This document shows, piece after piece, positions 15,023 through 22,695 of a stretch of 64,000 nucleotides of DNA. The first letter of the stretch is position 1, and each line of letters starts with the position of its first letter. This stretch comes from DASRIA01 sp035650255 (GTDB lineage: Bacteria > Actinomycetota > Thermoleophilia > Solirubrobacterales > JBBDJG01), in assembly GCA_035650255.1 (NCBI GenBank), contig DASRIA010000017.1, forward strand, positions 62,001 through 126,000. Reading direction: 5' to 3'. The position numbers and the translations under genes are program-made. The notes under the pieces are model-generated. The model saw nothing but the letters and a program-made list of their open reading frames with translations, searched no databases and was not told the DNA's origin.

Positions 15023-17179
15023 GTGGGCGTGGACGACGGCGCGACGCGCAGGGCCTTCCTCGTGGGCGGAGCCGTGGGCGCCGCCGGACTTGCGCTCGGC
15101 GCGCGCAGCCCCGGCGCCTTCGCTGCGCCGCGGGACGCCGCGGCCCGTGCGGCGGTCGTGGGCACCCCGCCGCTGAGCAACGCCGGGTACTGGGAGTTCG
15201 CGGACTGGCTGCAGCCGGCGATGGACCGGCTGTGGAGCGACTCGCAGAATGTGTACACGAACGACACGCGCCTGAACGCCTCGGCCCTGGCCACGCACGC
15301 GATCGCGGCGTACGAAGGGCATGGCGGCGCCGCGCGGCGCGACGAGCGCGCGCGTCTGCTCACCGCGCGGCTGTGCGAGCAGCCGCCTCTGCGCCTGCCG
15401 CGCGACGGGCGGCCGACGCGCCACTCCAACCCCCGCTCCGAGACACAGCTCCACGCGCCGGGATGGGTCAGCAACATGGGCCGCCGGGACAGCGCGATGC
15501 ACCTGTCCGTGGACCCGAAGGTGGCGCGCGCCCTGTATTACGCCTGGCGGGCGCGCGCGCAGCTGGGGCTGTCGGACGAGCTGGTCGCGCGGATGGTGAG
15601 GGCGGTCCGGAGCGTCGCGGCGTCGCCGTTCTTCCGCTATCCGAACGTGCGCCTCAACCAGATCAACTTCTCGGCCGAGCTGCACGCCTGCGCGGTCAGC
15701 ATGACCGGGGACCCGACGCTGCTGCGCCGCGACTACCGGCAGCAGCTGGTGCGCTTCCTGCGCGGAGCGAAGCGCTCCGTGCGCCCTTGGCGGATCCCGA
15801 ACCTGGGCCCGAGCTACAGCTTCCACCGCAACCCCTTCCAGCGCGCGGGCGCAAACCAGAACATCGAGTCGACGGAGTACGCGAACATCGTGCTCGACGC
15901 GATCTACTACTACGAGCAGGCGCGGCGCGAGGGGATGACTCCCCTTTCGGAGGGACACGCTCGCACCCTGCGTGCGTTCGTCGCGCGGGCGCTGCCCGCG
16001 TACTGGACGCACAGCGGCTACGTCAACTGGGACACGGGCCTGTACCTCTACCGGTGGCACCTCTCACGCTACTGGGCGTGGTGCTGCCAGGGGCTGCTGG
16101 CGATCGCGACGTCGCAGAACTTCGTCGACGCCGACCAGCGCAAGTGGGCGAAGCACATCTTCGACCGCTCCCTGGCGCTGTACGAGCGCTACACCGAGCG
16201 CTGGGACGACGACCGCCGCGAGCCGGGCTCCAGCCTCTATGGCGTCACCACCAAGTTCAGCGAGGGCCTGCACTTCGAGCTGGCGCGGTTCCAGGCGCTG
16301 GCGGCCGAGGCGGTGCTCCGCGGGCTCGGCGACAAGCCCGCCGAGGAGCCGCCCCCGCTGTACGCGTTCGACCCCTCGATCGGACGCCTGACGATCACGA
16401 CGCCCACCTACAACACTGCGCTCGTCGCTGTCAGCAACGGCGCCTTCCCGTACGGCGGCATCGACATGGCCCGCTGGTTCGACTCGAGCCAGCGCGTGAT
16501 CTCCCACATCGGCGGCCGGGCGCCCGCGGGGTTCGGGATCGTGGTCCGGGCGCCCAACGGGGGCATCGTCTCGGCATCACAGCGCCCGCGCTCCGTCCGC
16601 CGGCCGGGCCGGCGCCCGATCATCCTCACGCAGTCGCCCCGGGGCGCGATCCGGACGGGCGCGCGGTATCCGCGCTCCCCCTATGCGGGGCGCTTCGACG
16701 TGATCGAGGCGAGCGGCTTCGCGGAGCGGGCCGGGGTCCGCTTCCGCTCCCTGTACCGCTTTGCCACCGACCACATCCACGTGTCATGGCAGGTCACACG
16801 CGCACGCTCCGACTCTCTGTCCGCGGAGGCCCTCTTCCCGAGCTGGGAGGAGCAGGCGCAGGTCAGCGCCGTCCTCGCCGATCGCACCGTACAGCTCGTG
16901 CGCGTCCCCGGCGGCAGCACCCAGGTCGACCTCGCGGCGGTGCGCTACTTCTTCATCGACGGCGGCGAGGGCGGGTACGTGGTGCTCCCGAGGGGCTTTC
17001 CGCCCGGCTCGGTCGCGCGGCTGCTGTTCCCGTCCCCGCAGAGCTCGAATCCCCGGCCGGGGCCGAGCCTGTCGCTGCGGATCGCGCCGGCGAGCCGCTG
17101 GCACGATCTCCTGCTGCGGGTCGCGATGGCTCCGGCGCGTACCGCCGCAGAGGCGGCTGCCGCAGCGGCGCGGATCTGA
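15023..17179 (+). CDS. Tat-exported protein, possibly a polysaccharide-lyase/heparinase-like enzyme
   Basis: A 718-residue protein starting at GTG 15023 (GTG 15029 is an alternative). The N-terminus TRRAFLVGGAVGAAGLALGA is a twin-arginine signal, so it is folded before export. Residues about 45-420 are mostly helical with repeated aromatic motifs (WSDSQNVYTNDTRLN, NQINFSAELHACA, NIESTEYANIVLDAIYYYEQ, SGYVNWDTGLYLYRWHLSRY), which suggests an (alpha/alpha)n toroid. Residues about 430-690 are beta-rich (LTITTPTYNTALVAVSNGAF, HIHVSWQVTRARS). Toroid followed by a beta-sandwich is the layout of polysaccharide lyases of the PL8/PL12/PL15/PL21 types, but I cannot place catalytic residues. It is an isolated gene; the neighbours give no help with its substrate. 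Confidence 0.7.
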   Translation: MGVDDGATRRAFLVGGAVGAAGLALGARSPGAFAAPRDAAARAAVVGTPPLSNAGYWEFADWLQPAMDRLWSDSQNVYTNDTRLNASALATHAIAAYEGHGGAARRDERARLLTARLCEQPPLRLPRDGRPTRHSNPRSETQLHAPGWVSNMGRRDSAMHLSVDPKVARALYYAWRARAQLGLSDELVARMVRAVRSVAASPFFRYPNVRLNQINFSAELHACAVSMTGDPTLLRRDYRQQLVRFLRGAKRSVRPWRIPNLGPSYSFHRNPFQRAGANQNIESTEYANIVLDAIYYYEQARREGMTPLSEGHARTLRAFVARALPAYWTHSGYVNWDTGLYLYRWHLSRYWAWCCQGLLAIATSQNFVDADQRKWAKHIFDRSLALYERYTERWDDDRREPGSSLYGVTTKFSEGLHFELARFQALAAEAVLRGLGDKPAEEPPPLYAFDPSIGRLTITTPTYNTALVAVSNGAFPYGGIDMARWFDSSQRVISHIGGRAPAGFGIVVRAPNGGIVSASQRPRSVRRPGRRPIILTQSPRGAIRTGARYPRSPYAGRFDVIEASGFAERAGVRFRSLYRFATDHIHVSWQVTRARSDSLSAEALFPSWEEQAQVSAVLADRTVQLVRVPGGSTQVDLAAVRYFFIDGGEGGYVVLPRGFPPGSVARLLFPSPQSSNPRPGPSLSLRIAPASRWHDLLLRVAMAPARTAAEAAAAAARI

Positions 17180-17189
17180 GGTTGGGGGC

Positions 17190-17549
17190 TCACTTCGACT
17201 CCCACAGCGCCAGCTGGCCGCCGGCCGGCTCCGTCACGACGCTGCGCCGCCCGGCCGGGCCCTCGCGCGGCTCCAGCAGCACGGCGGCGCCCAGTTCCCG
17301 CGCCCGGTCCGTGGCCTCCTGGATGTCCCGCACCTCGACGTAGGGCAGCCACGCAGAGGGACGCGCCCCGCACTCCACGATGCCCCCGCCCACGCCGTTG
17401 CCCAGGTCCATCGTCAGGTAGGAGCCGAAGTCGAAGACCACCTCGTCGAACCGGGCCCCGAGCAGGGCGGCGTAGAAGGCACGCGCCCGCGGAAGATCGC
17501 CTGTGTGCAGCTCCAGATGGACGACGCGTCCGCCCTTGCTTCGCTTCAT
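17190..17549 (-). CDS. VOC family protein next to an ECF sigma factor
   Basis: A 119-residue single-domain glyoxalase-fold protein: VVHLELHTGDLPRARAFYAA at the N-terminus, then LGARFDEVVF, YLTMDLGNGVGGGIVE, and LPYVEVRDIQEATDRARELG. It ends VTEPAGGQLALWES, where the usual D-P-x-G-N-x-x-x-L/E tail is replaced by EPAGGQLALWE, as in the PhnB/YaeR-like VOC proteins. Start ATG 17549 is 48 nt from the divergent sigma-factor gene. Small VOC or YCII proteins accompany TIGR02960/ECF41-type sigma factors in many actinobacteria, so it may belong to that regulon. Confidence 0.8.
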   Translation of the reverse strand: MKRSKGGRVVHLELHTGDLPRARAFYAALLGARFDEVVFDFGSYLTMDLGNGVGGGIVECGARPSAWLPYVEVRDIQEATDRARELGAAVLLEPREGPAGRRSVVTEPAGGQLALWESK

Positions 17550-17597
17550 TGCTGACCTTTGGACCGGCGGCCGCGCCCAAAGTAATCTCAGGCGGTC

Positions 17598-18674
17598 ATG
17601 CCGCTGTCGCAGGGCGCCCTGCTCCAAGCCGCCCGCTCGGGCGATGAACACGCCTTCCGGCGCCTGGTGGAGCCGCACCGGCGGGAGCTGCATGCCCACT
17701 GCTACCGCATGCTCGGTTCGGTGCAGGACGCCGAGGACGCGTTGCAGGATGCGCTGCTGCGGGCCTGGCGCGCGCTGCCCGGCTTCCAGGAGCGCAGCTC
17801 CCTGCGCTCCTGGCTCTACAAGATCGCCACCAACACCTCCCTGGATGCGATCGCGCGGCGCCCGCAGCGCGTGCTGCCGATCGACTACGGGCCGCCGTCC
17901 GACCCCCACGACGGCGTCGGCGCGCCGCTCGTGGAGTCGGTGTGGATCGAGCCGTACCCGGACGAGACCTTCGACATCGGGGACCGGATGCTCGGGCCGG
18001 AGGCTCGCTACGAGCAGCGCGAGAGCGTCGAGCTGGCGTTCATCGCGGCGCTGCAGCATCTCCCGGCCGCCCAGCGCGCCGTGCTGATCCTGCGCGAGGT
18101 GCTGGGCTTCTCGGCCAAGGAGGTGGCGGAGCAGCTGGACACGACCGTCCAATCCGTCAACAGCTCGCTCCAGCGGGCCCGCAAGGCAGCGGACGAGAAG
18201 CTCCCCGACCAGAGCCAGCAGGCCACGCTGCGGGCGCTCGGCGACGAGCAGATGAGCGAGCTGGTCGAGACCTACATGCGCGCCTGGGAGGCGGGCGACG
18301 CGGACACGATCGTCGCGATGCTGACCGAGGACGCGACGCTCGCGATGCCGCCGATGCCGACCTGGTTCCAGGGCCGCGCCGGCGTCGCCGGCTTCCTCAC
18401 CGAGCTGGCCTTCGCCGGTCAGGAACGCCGCCGTCAGCTGGTGTCGTTCGCGGGCGAGGAGCGCAGGATGCGGCTGGTCCCGACGCGCGCCAACGGGCAG
18501 CCCGCGTTCGGGGCCTACTACTGGAACGACGAAGCCGGGGCCTACATCCCGCGGGCGCTCCAGGTGCTGACCTTCCGGGAGGGGCGGATCGCGGACATCA
18601 CCGGGTTCGCGGACCCCGCGATGATGGCGCCGTTCGGCCTGCCGGAGCGGCTCGAGGCGGCGCCCGCGCGATGA
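17598..18674 (+). CDS. ECF sigma factor with C-terminal SnoaL-like domain (TIGR02960/SigX5 type)
   Basis: A 358-residue RNA polymerase sigma-70-type ECF factor. Region 2 is at about residues 12-75 (DEHAFRRLVEPHRRELHAHC, YRMLGSVQDAEDALQDALL, SSLRSWLYKIATNTSLDAI). Region 4 is at about 145-200 (LPAAQRAVLILREVLGFSAK, EVAEQLDTTVQSVNSSLQRA, the HTH). From about residue 215 comes an NTF2/SnoaL-like domain (VETYMRAWEAGDADTIVAML, then TWFQGRAGV and LQVLTFREGRIADITGF). In ECF41/ECF56-type factors this C-terminal domain is an intrinsic regulator in place of an anti-sigma factor. No membrane anti-sigma gene lies next to it, which agrees. Divergent from the VOC gene at 17549. Confidence 0.93.
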   Translation: MPLSQGALLQAARSGDEHAFRRLVEPHRRELHAHCYRMLGSVQDAEDALQDALLRAWRALPGFQERSSLRSWLYKIATNTSLDAIARRPQRVLPIDYGPPSDPHDGVGAPLVESVWIEPYPDETFDIGDRMLGPEARYEQRESVELAFIAALQHLPAAQRAVLILREVLGFSAKEVAEQLDTTVQSVNSSLQRARKAADEKLPDQSQQATLRALGDEQMSELVETYMRAWEAGDADTIVAMLTEDATLAMPPMPTWFQGRAGVAGFLTELAFAGQERRRQLVSFAGEERRMRLVPTRANGQPAFGAYYWNDEAGAYIPRALQVLTFREGRIADITGFADPAMMAPFGLPERLEAAPAR

Positions 18675-18704
18675 GTTCGCGGGTGGGCGGCGGTCGTATG
18701 TGAC

Positions 18705-18830
18705 ATGAGCGTGATCGCACACATCTCCGGCGTGCCCGTGGAGGAGCTGCTGCCCCTGGCCTACGGCGCGGGGGCCATGTGGACGGCCGCGTGGGCGCTG
18801 GCCGCGCGCCGGAGGAGGCGCAGGCGTTAG
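18705..18830 (+). CDS. Small membrane protein of about 41 residues
   Basis: ATG 18705 to TAG 18828-18830 encodes 41 residues: MSVIAHISGVPVEELLPLAY, then a short hydrophobic stretch with Trp and Ala and a terminal cluster of seven Arg residues. The pattern of one transmembrane helix followed by a polyarginine cytoplasmic tail is seen in many short actinobacterial proteins. It lies 30 nt after the sigma-factor stop on the same strand and ends just before the hairpin at 18845, so it is probably the last gene of that transcript. Function unknown. The short length makes the call uncertain. Confidence 0.5.
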   Translation: MSVIAHISGVPVEELLPLAYGAGAMWTAAWALAARRRRRRR

Positions 18831-18844
18831 GGCTTCGGCGCCCA

Positions 18845-18874
18845 CGAAAGAGGGGCCCTTGCGGCCCCTTTTCG
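18845..18874. terminator. Terminator-like hairpin at the head of repeat copy 1
   Basis: CGAAAGAGGGGCC - cttgc - GGCCCCTTTTCG, with a GC-rich stem, A-rich left and T-rich right arms, 14 nt after the stop at 18830. It would end the sigma-factor transcript. Confidence 0.7.
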
Positions 18875-19085
18875 AATCTGAGTCTCTGTCTTGTATCTAG
18901 TGGCGGTAACCCATTGTGTCCCCCGTGTGGTCGTTGATTACGACCACCAGACGGGGGAGGCCCGGGTTTTCTTCCCTACGACTCGAAAAAAACCAGGTCG
19001 GTACGCAGACGCCGCCTCCAGAGCCGAATCGGGCCTACGGTGGTGCATAGGGGCCGCTATGCGACCCCTATCGACCGCGGTGGCC
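18845..19085 (+). repeat. ~240-bp structured repeat, copy 1 (inverted copy at 29847-30073)
   Basis: The first ~135 bp match copy 2 almost base for base (one T indel); the remainder is similar with indels of 2 and 10 nt. Three hairpins are visible. First, CGAAAGAGGGGCC / GGCCCCTTTTCG, terminator-like. Second, CCCCCGTGTGGTCGT - TGATT - ACGACCA..ACGGGGG. Third, AGGGG / CCCCT around CCGCTATGCGA. It lies between the convergent genes ending at 18830 and 19104. A short open frame (from TTG 18891) spans it in both copies but shows non-synonymous changes, so I treat the unit as non-coding. Confidence 0.85.
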
Positions 19086-19103
19086 GGAAACGGCCGCGCT
19101 GCG

Positions 19104-19607
19104 TCAGCGCAGCTCGCCGGCCAGCAGGTCCATCACCAGCACGTCCCGCCATTCGCCTGAGATCCGCTCGGCCTGCCGCATCACCCCGACGGGCCGGAAG
19201 CCGACCCGCTCGTAGCAGCGGATCGCGCGCGAATTGCCGGCTGCCGGGCCGATCAGCGCGCGGTGATGCCCGCGCTCGTCGAACAGGTGCCGCAGGGCGG
19301 TGCGGAGGGCGTCGGCGCCGAGGCCCCGCCCCTGCAGGGATGCGGCGATGAAGATGTCGAGCTCGACGGATCGGTAGTCCGGATCGGGCTCCTCGGTGGC
19401 AAGCACCAGCCCCGCGGGCTCCCCGTCCACCTCCACCACCCAGCCGCTGGCCCGGGGCGCGCTGACCTCCATCCGGATGTCGCCCTCGTCGTTGTCGCCC
19501 CACCAATGCGAGACCGCGGGATCGGCGGCGAGCGCGGCGAGTGCCGCGATGTCGGAGTCCGACACCGGGCGCAGCCGGACCCGGCCACCCTGCAACTCGA
19601 CCGCCAT
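19104..19607 (-). CDS. GNAT family N-acetyltransferase
   Basis: A 167-residue protein of the Gcn5-related acetyltransferase fold, closest in pattern to RimJ/AAC(6')-like enzymes: VRLRPVSDSDIAALAALAAD at the N-terminus, VVEVDGEPAGLVL, LDIFIAASLQGRGLGADALR (the acetyl-CoA pyrophosphate-binding Q/RxxGxG/A segment as QGRGLG), and AGNSRAIRCYERVGFRPVGV. It transfers an acetyl group from acetyl-CoA to an amine; the substrate is unknown. The aminoglycoside-acetyltransferase resemblance is only of fold and should not be read as resistance. Convergent with the upstream repeat. Confidence 0.88.
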   Translation of the reverse strand: MAVELQGGRVRLRPVSDSDIAALAALAADPAVSHWWGDNDEGDIRMEVSAPRASGWVVEVDGEPAGLVLATEEPDPDYRSVELDIFIAASLQGRGLGADALRTALRHLFDERGHHRALIGPAAGNSRAIRCYERVGFRPVGVMRQAERISGEWRDVLVMDLLAGELR

Positions 19608-19677
19608 GCTCGATTACGTTACGACGACCTGCCGGCGATTTGACGTGCCGGATCCCAGCGACCCCCGGAGGAATTGC

Positions 19678-21024
19678 ATGGCAACCGACTACGACGTGAT
19701 CCTGATCGGCGGCGGGGCCCCATCCGAGCACTGCGCCAACGAGCTCGCCGAAGGGGGCCGGCGCGTCGCGATCGTGGAACGCGAGCTGGTCGGGGGCGAG
19801 TGCTCCTACTGGGCCTGCATGCCGTCGAAGACGCTGTTGCGCCCGGGGGAGGTGCTGGCAGACGCCCGTCGCGTACCCGGCGTCCGCGCGGCAGTGACGG
19901 GGGAGCTGGACACGGCCGAGGTGCTGGAGTGGCGCGACTACATGGTGTCGAGCTACGACGACGCGGGCCAGCTGAAGTGGACGAAGGAGGCCGGCATCGA
20001 CGTGATCAAGGGCACGGGCCGCATCGCCGGCACGGGCCGGGTCGCCGTCGGGGACGACACCTATTCGACCGAGCACATCGTGGTCGCGACCGGCTCGGAG
20101 CCGGTGATCCCGCCGATCGACGGCCTGCAGGAGCTGGAGGGCCTGTGGACCAACCGCGAGGCCACCGGGATGGAGTCCGTGCCCGCGCGGCTGGTGGTGC
20201 TGGGCGGCGGTCCCGTGGGAGTCGAGATGTCGCAGGTCGTCGCGCGCCTGGGTGGCTCGGTGGCGCTCGTCGAGACCAGCGACCATGTGCTGAACAAGGA
20301 GCCGAAGGCGGTGGGCGACGTCCTGCGCAAGGCGCTGGAGGAGGACGGCATCGAGGTCCATTGCGGCGCGAGGGCCACGGCCGCCCGCGCGCACGGCGAT
20401 GGTTACGAGGTCGAGCTGGAGGGCGGCGCCGTCCTGCGCGGCGACAAGCTCCTGGTGGCGACCGGGCGCAAGCCGCGGGGCGACGGCGTGGGCCTGGAGA
20501 CCCTCGGCATCGAGACGGAGCAAGGCGCGGTCAAGGTCGACGACCGCATGTCGGCGGGCGACAACGTATGGGCGATCGGCGACGTGACGAACATCTGGCC
20601 GCTCACGCACGTGGGCAAGTACCAGGGACGCATCGCGGCCGCCAACATCCTCGGGCGCACCGCGCGTGCCAACTACGAGGCCGTCCCGCGCGTGGTGTTC
20701 ACCGATCCGCAGGCGGCGTCGGTGGGGGAGCCGGAAGGGGAGCACAGCGTGACCGTGCCGGTCGGCAGTCTTCCGCGCATGTCGACCTACTATCGCGACT
20801 ACGACGGCGGCGGGTTCCTGACGCTGGTCACCGACGGGGAGCGCATCATCGGCGCCTACGCCGTCGGCCCGGAGGCGGGCGAGTGGCTCGGGCAGGCGAC
20901 GCTGGCGATCCGCGCGCGCGTGCCGCTCGACGTCTTCAAGGACACGATCCAGCCGTTCCCGACCTTCTCGGAGATCTACCTGAACGCGATGCAGCAGCTC
21001 ACGCAGACCCCGACGGCCGCCTGA
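19678..21024 (+). CDS. Class I pyridine nucleotide-disulfide oxidoreductase
   Basis: A 448-residue flavoprotein with an excellent ribosome site (GGAGG, ATG 19678). The FAD motif is YDVILIGGGAPSEHCANELA. The redox-active disulfide is ECSYWACMPSK, giving a C-x4-C motif as in lipoamide dehydrogenase, mercuric reductase and glutathione reductase. The second Rossmann motif is LVVLGGGPVGVEMSQVVARL, the GD motif is NVWAIGDVTNIWPLTHVGKY, and the dimerisation domain begins near residue 340 (VPRVVFTDPQAASVGE). The usual C-terminal HPT-type His-Glu dyad is not clear (the segment reads FPTFSEIYLNAM), so the physiological acceptor is uncertain. Cytoplasmic. It is 7 nt upstream of the MepA-like lipoprotein gene and probably co-transcribed with it. 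Confidence 0.9.
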   Translation: MATDYDVILIGGGAPSEHCANELAEGGRRVAIVERELVGGECSYWACMPSKTLLRPGEVLADARRVPGVRAAVTGELDTAEVLEWRDYMVSSYDDAGQLKWTKEAGIDVIKGTGRIAGTGRVAVGDDTYSTEHIVVATGSEPVIPPIDGLQELEGLWTNREATGMESVPARLVVLGGGPVGVEMSQVVARLGGSVALVETSDHVLNKEPKAVGDVLRKALEEDGIEVHCGARATAARAHGDGYEVELEGGAVLRGDKLLVATGRKPRGDGVGLETLGIETEQGAVKVDDRMSAGDNVWAIGDVTNIWPLTHVGKYQGRIAAANILGRTARANYEAVPRVVFTDPQAASVGEPEGEHSVTVPVGSLPRMSTYYRDYDGGGFLTLVTDGERIIGAYAVGPEAGEWLGQATLAIRARVPLDVFKDTIQPFPTFSEIYLNAMQQLTQTPTAA

Positions 21025-21031
21025 CCCACCG

Positions 21032-21703
21032 ATGCGCGCGTCCGTCCTGTTGCTCCTGGCGCTGCTCGCGATCGGCCTCGCCGCCTGCGACGAAGGATCG
21101 CGCAAGGCCGCCACGCCGGCGGCGGTTGCTCCCGGGGAGCCGGACGAGTCTCCCGAAAGCATGCTCGCGGAGGCGATCGAGTGGCGGCGTTCGACCGCGG
21201 TCGGCCGGACCAACCGCGGCCGGCTCCTGAACGGAGTCCAGCTGCCCTCCGAGGGCGAGCACTTCTTCACCTGGGATCCGATCCACGACCGCACGCCCAA
21301 CCGTCCCTGGCGCAGGCACGCGACCGACCGGATGATCCGCGTGCTGCTCGGCGTGCTGGCCGAGTTCCGCGCGGCCAACCCGGGCGCGCCGCGGATCGGC
21401 ATCGGCGATCTCTCGCGCCCGCAGGGCGGGAACTTCGGCGAGCGGTATGGGCCGCCGGGGCACGCCTCGCACCAGAACGGCCTCGACGCGGACGTCTATT
21501 ACCCGCGCCGCGACCGGCAGGAGCGCGGCCCGGCGAACGTCGGCCAGGTGGACCGGGCGCTGGCGCAGGACCTGGTCGACCGGTTCGTGCGCTCCGGCGC
21601 CAGGTTCGTGTTCGTGGGCCTGCGGGTGGGGCTGCGCGGGCCCCGGCGCGTCGTGCAGGCGATCCCGCTGCACGACAACCACCTGCACGTGCGGATCCGC
21701 TAG
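21032..21703 (+). CDS. Penicillin-insensitive murein endopeptidase-like lipoprotein (MepA/M74, LAS fold)
   Basis: A 223-residue protein with a lipoprotein signal (LLLLALLAIGLAAC, lipobox Cys near residue 19). The LAS-metallopeptidase motifs are present: GHASHQNGLDADVYYPRRD, which supplies the zinc His and Asp, and the C-terminal IPLHDNHLHVRIR, with the second His. These correspond to MepA, which cuts the D-Ala-meso-DAP crosslink of peptidoglycan. The family is named for Gram-negative periplasm but occurs in actinobacteria as membrane-anchored proteins. Expected location is the outer face of the membrane. A hairpin at 21732 lies between its end and the convergent msrB. Confidence 0.85.
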   Translation: MRASVLLLLALLAIGLAACDEGSRKAATPAAVAPGEPDESPESMLAEAIEWRRSTAVGRTNRGRLLNGVQLPSEGEHFFTWDPIHDRTPNRPWRRHATDRMIRVLLGVLAEFRAANPGAPRIGIGDLSRPQGGNFGERYGPPGHASHQNGLDADVYYPRRDRQERGPANVGQVDRALAQDLVDRFVRSGARFVFVGLRVGLRGPRRVVQAIPLHDNHLHVRIR

Positions 21704-21731
21704 GCGAGCGGCGACCTCGCGCAACCGCAAC

Positions 21732-21756
21732 CCGCTCGCGCCTCGAGCGCGAGCGG
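21732..21756. terminator. Bidirectional terminator-like hairpin
   Basis: CCGCTCGCGC - ctcga - GCGCGAGCGG, a perfect 10-bp stem followed by CTATTT, between the convergent ends at 21703 and 21757. The right arm abuts the msrB stop codon. Confidence 0.7.
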
Positions 21757-22158
21757 CTATTTCTCCATCGACTCCATATCGAGAGATACGGAGTTGATGC
21801 AGTAGCGCTGGCCGGTCGGGTTGGGCCCGTCGTCGAACACGTGCCCGAGGTGCCCGCCGCAGCGCGCGCACACGACCTCCGTGCGCGTCATGCCGTGGCT
21901 CGTGTCGGGCCGCAGCTCGACCGCTTCGGCCGTGGCGGGCTCGTAGAAGCTCGGCCAGCCGGTGCCGGAGTCGAACTTCGTGTCCGAGCTGAACAGCTCG
22001 TTGCCGCAGGCGGCACAGCGATACATGCCGTCTTCCTTGCTGTACGTGTACTTGCCCGTGAAGGGCGGCTCCGTCCCCTGGCGGCGCAGGATCTCGAACT
22101 GCTCGGGGGTCAGCTCGCGCTGCCACTCCTCTTCGGTCTTGGTGATCTTCGTCGTCAC
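21757..22158 (-). CDS. msrB: Peptide-methionine (R)-S-oxide reductase
   Basis: A 133-residue MsrB. Zinc ligands appear as CAAC (MYRCAACGNELF) and CARC (VCARCGGHLGHVF). The catalytic Cys is in RYCINSVSL, and the substrate pocket has FDSGTGWPSF. It reduces the R-epimer of methionine sulfoxide in oxidised proteins, using thioredoxin. Two GTG starts are possible. GTG 22158 has a GGGAGG ribosome site at good spacing and is preferred; GTG 22167 adds three residues. It is an oxidative-repair enzyme, separate from the polymer locus, read toward the MepA gene. Confidence 0.95.
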   Translation of the reverse strand: MTTKITKTEEEWQRELTPEQFEILRRQGTEPPFTGKYTYSKEDGMYRCAACGNELFSSDTKFDSGTGWPSFYEPATAEAVELRPDTSHGMTRTEVVCARCGGHLGHVFDDGPNPTGQRYCINSVSLDMESMEK

Positions 22159-22196
22159 TGGAAGCACCTCCCGTAAGGGTTCGGTTCCCGACGGTA

Positions 22197-22688
22197 TCAG
22201 CCGAGCTGCACGAGCTCGAACTCGATCGCGTCACCGTCGATCCGGGCGACTCCCATCGAGTGGTGGGGGGCGCGGCGGCGCTCGGTCGGGCTGCCCGGGT
22301 TGAAGATCTGGAAGCCGCCGTCGCGCTCGTGCAGCGGAATGTGCGAGTGACCGAAGACCACGGCGTCGGCGTCCGGAAAGTGCCGTCGCATCCGCGCCAG
22401 GCGGCCGGCCGCCGGCCCCGCGTCGTGGATCATCGCCAGGCGAACCCCCTCCAGCTCCAGCTCGGTCTCGGCGGGGAGCCGGTCGCGCAGCTCCCAGCCG
22501 TCCATGTTGCCCGTGATCGCGCGCACCGGCGGGCCGACGGCCTCGAGCTCTGCCAGCGCCTCGAGGCTCATGATGTCGCCCGCGTGCACGACCAGGTCCG
22601 CGCCGCGGATCAGCTCGACGCAGCGCTCCGGCAGCCGGCGCCGCCCGCCCGCCGCCATGTGCGTGTCGGAGATCACGGCGACCAGCAT
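22197..22688 (-). CDS. YfcE/MJ0936-type metallophosphoesterase
   Basis: A 163-residue protein with all motifs of the small calcineurin-like phosphoesterases: VISDTHM (DxH), LVVHAGDIM (GD), RAITGNMDGW (GNxD in place of GNH), MIHDAGP and FGHSHIPL (GHxH). These coordinate two metal ions. Family members hydrolyse phosphodiesters such as 2',3'-cAMP-type substrates; the natural substrate here is unknown. It lies 7 nt from the end of the sensor-kinase gene on the same strand, so it is probably the last gene of a three-gene unit with the two-component system. Confidence 0.9.
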   Translation of the reverse strand: MLVAVISDTHMAAGGRRRLPERCVELIRGADLVVHAGDIMSLEALAELEAVGPPVRAITGNMDGWELRDRLPAETELELEGVRLAMIHDAGPAAGRLARMRRHFPDADAVVFGHSHIPLHERDGGFQIFNPGSPTERRRAPHHSMGVARIDGDAIEFELVQLG

Positions 22689-22695
22689 GGACGGC

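Noticed and set aside
18891..19160. Small open frame in repeat copy 1, also visible in copy 2
   Set aside because: Differences between the copies change amino acids at first and second codon positions and include frame-disturbing indels of 2 and 10 nt, so protein selection is unlikely. The short length and hairpins fit a non-coding element better.
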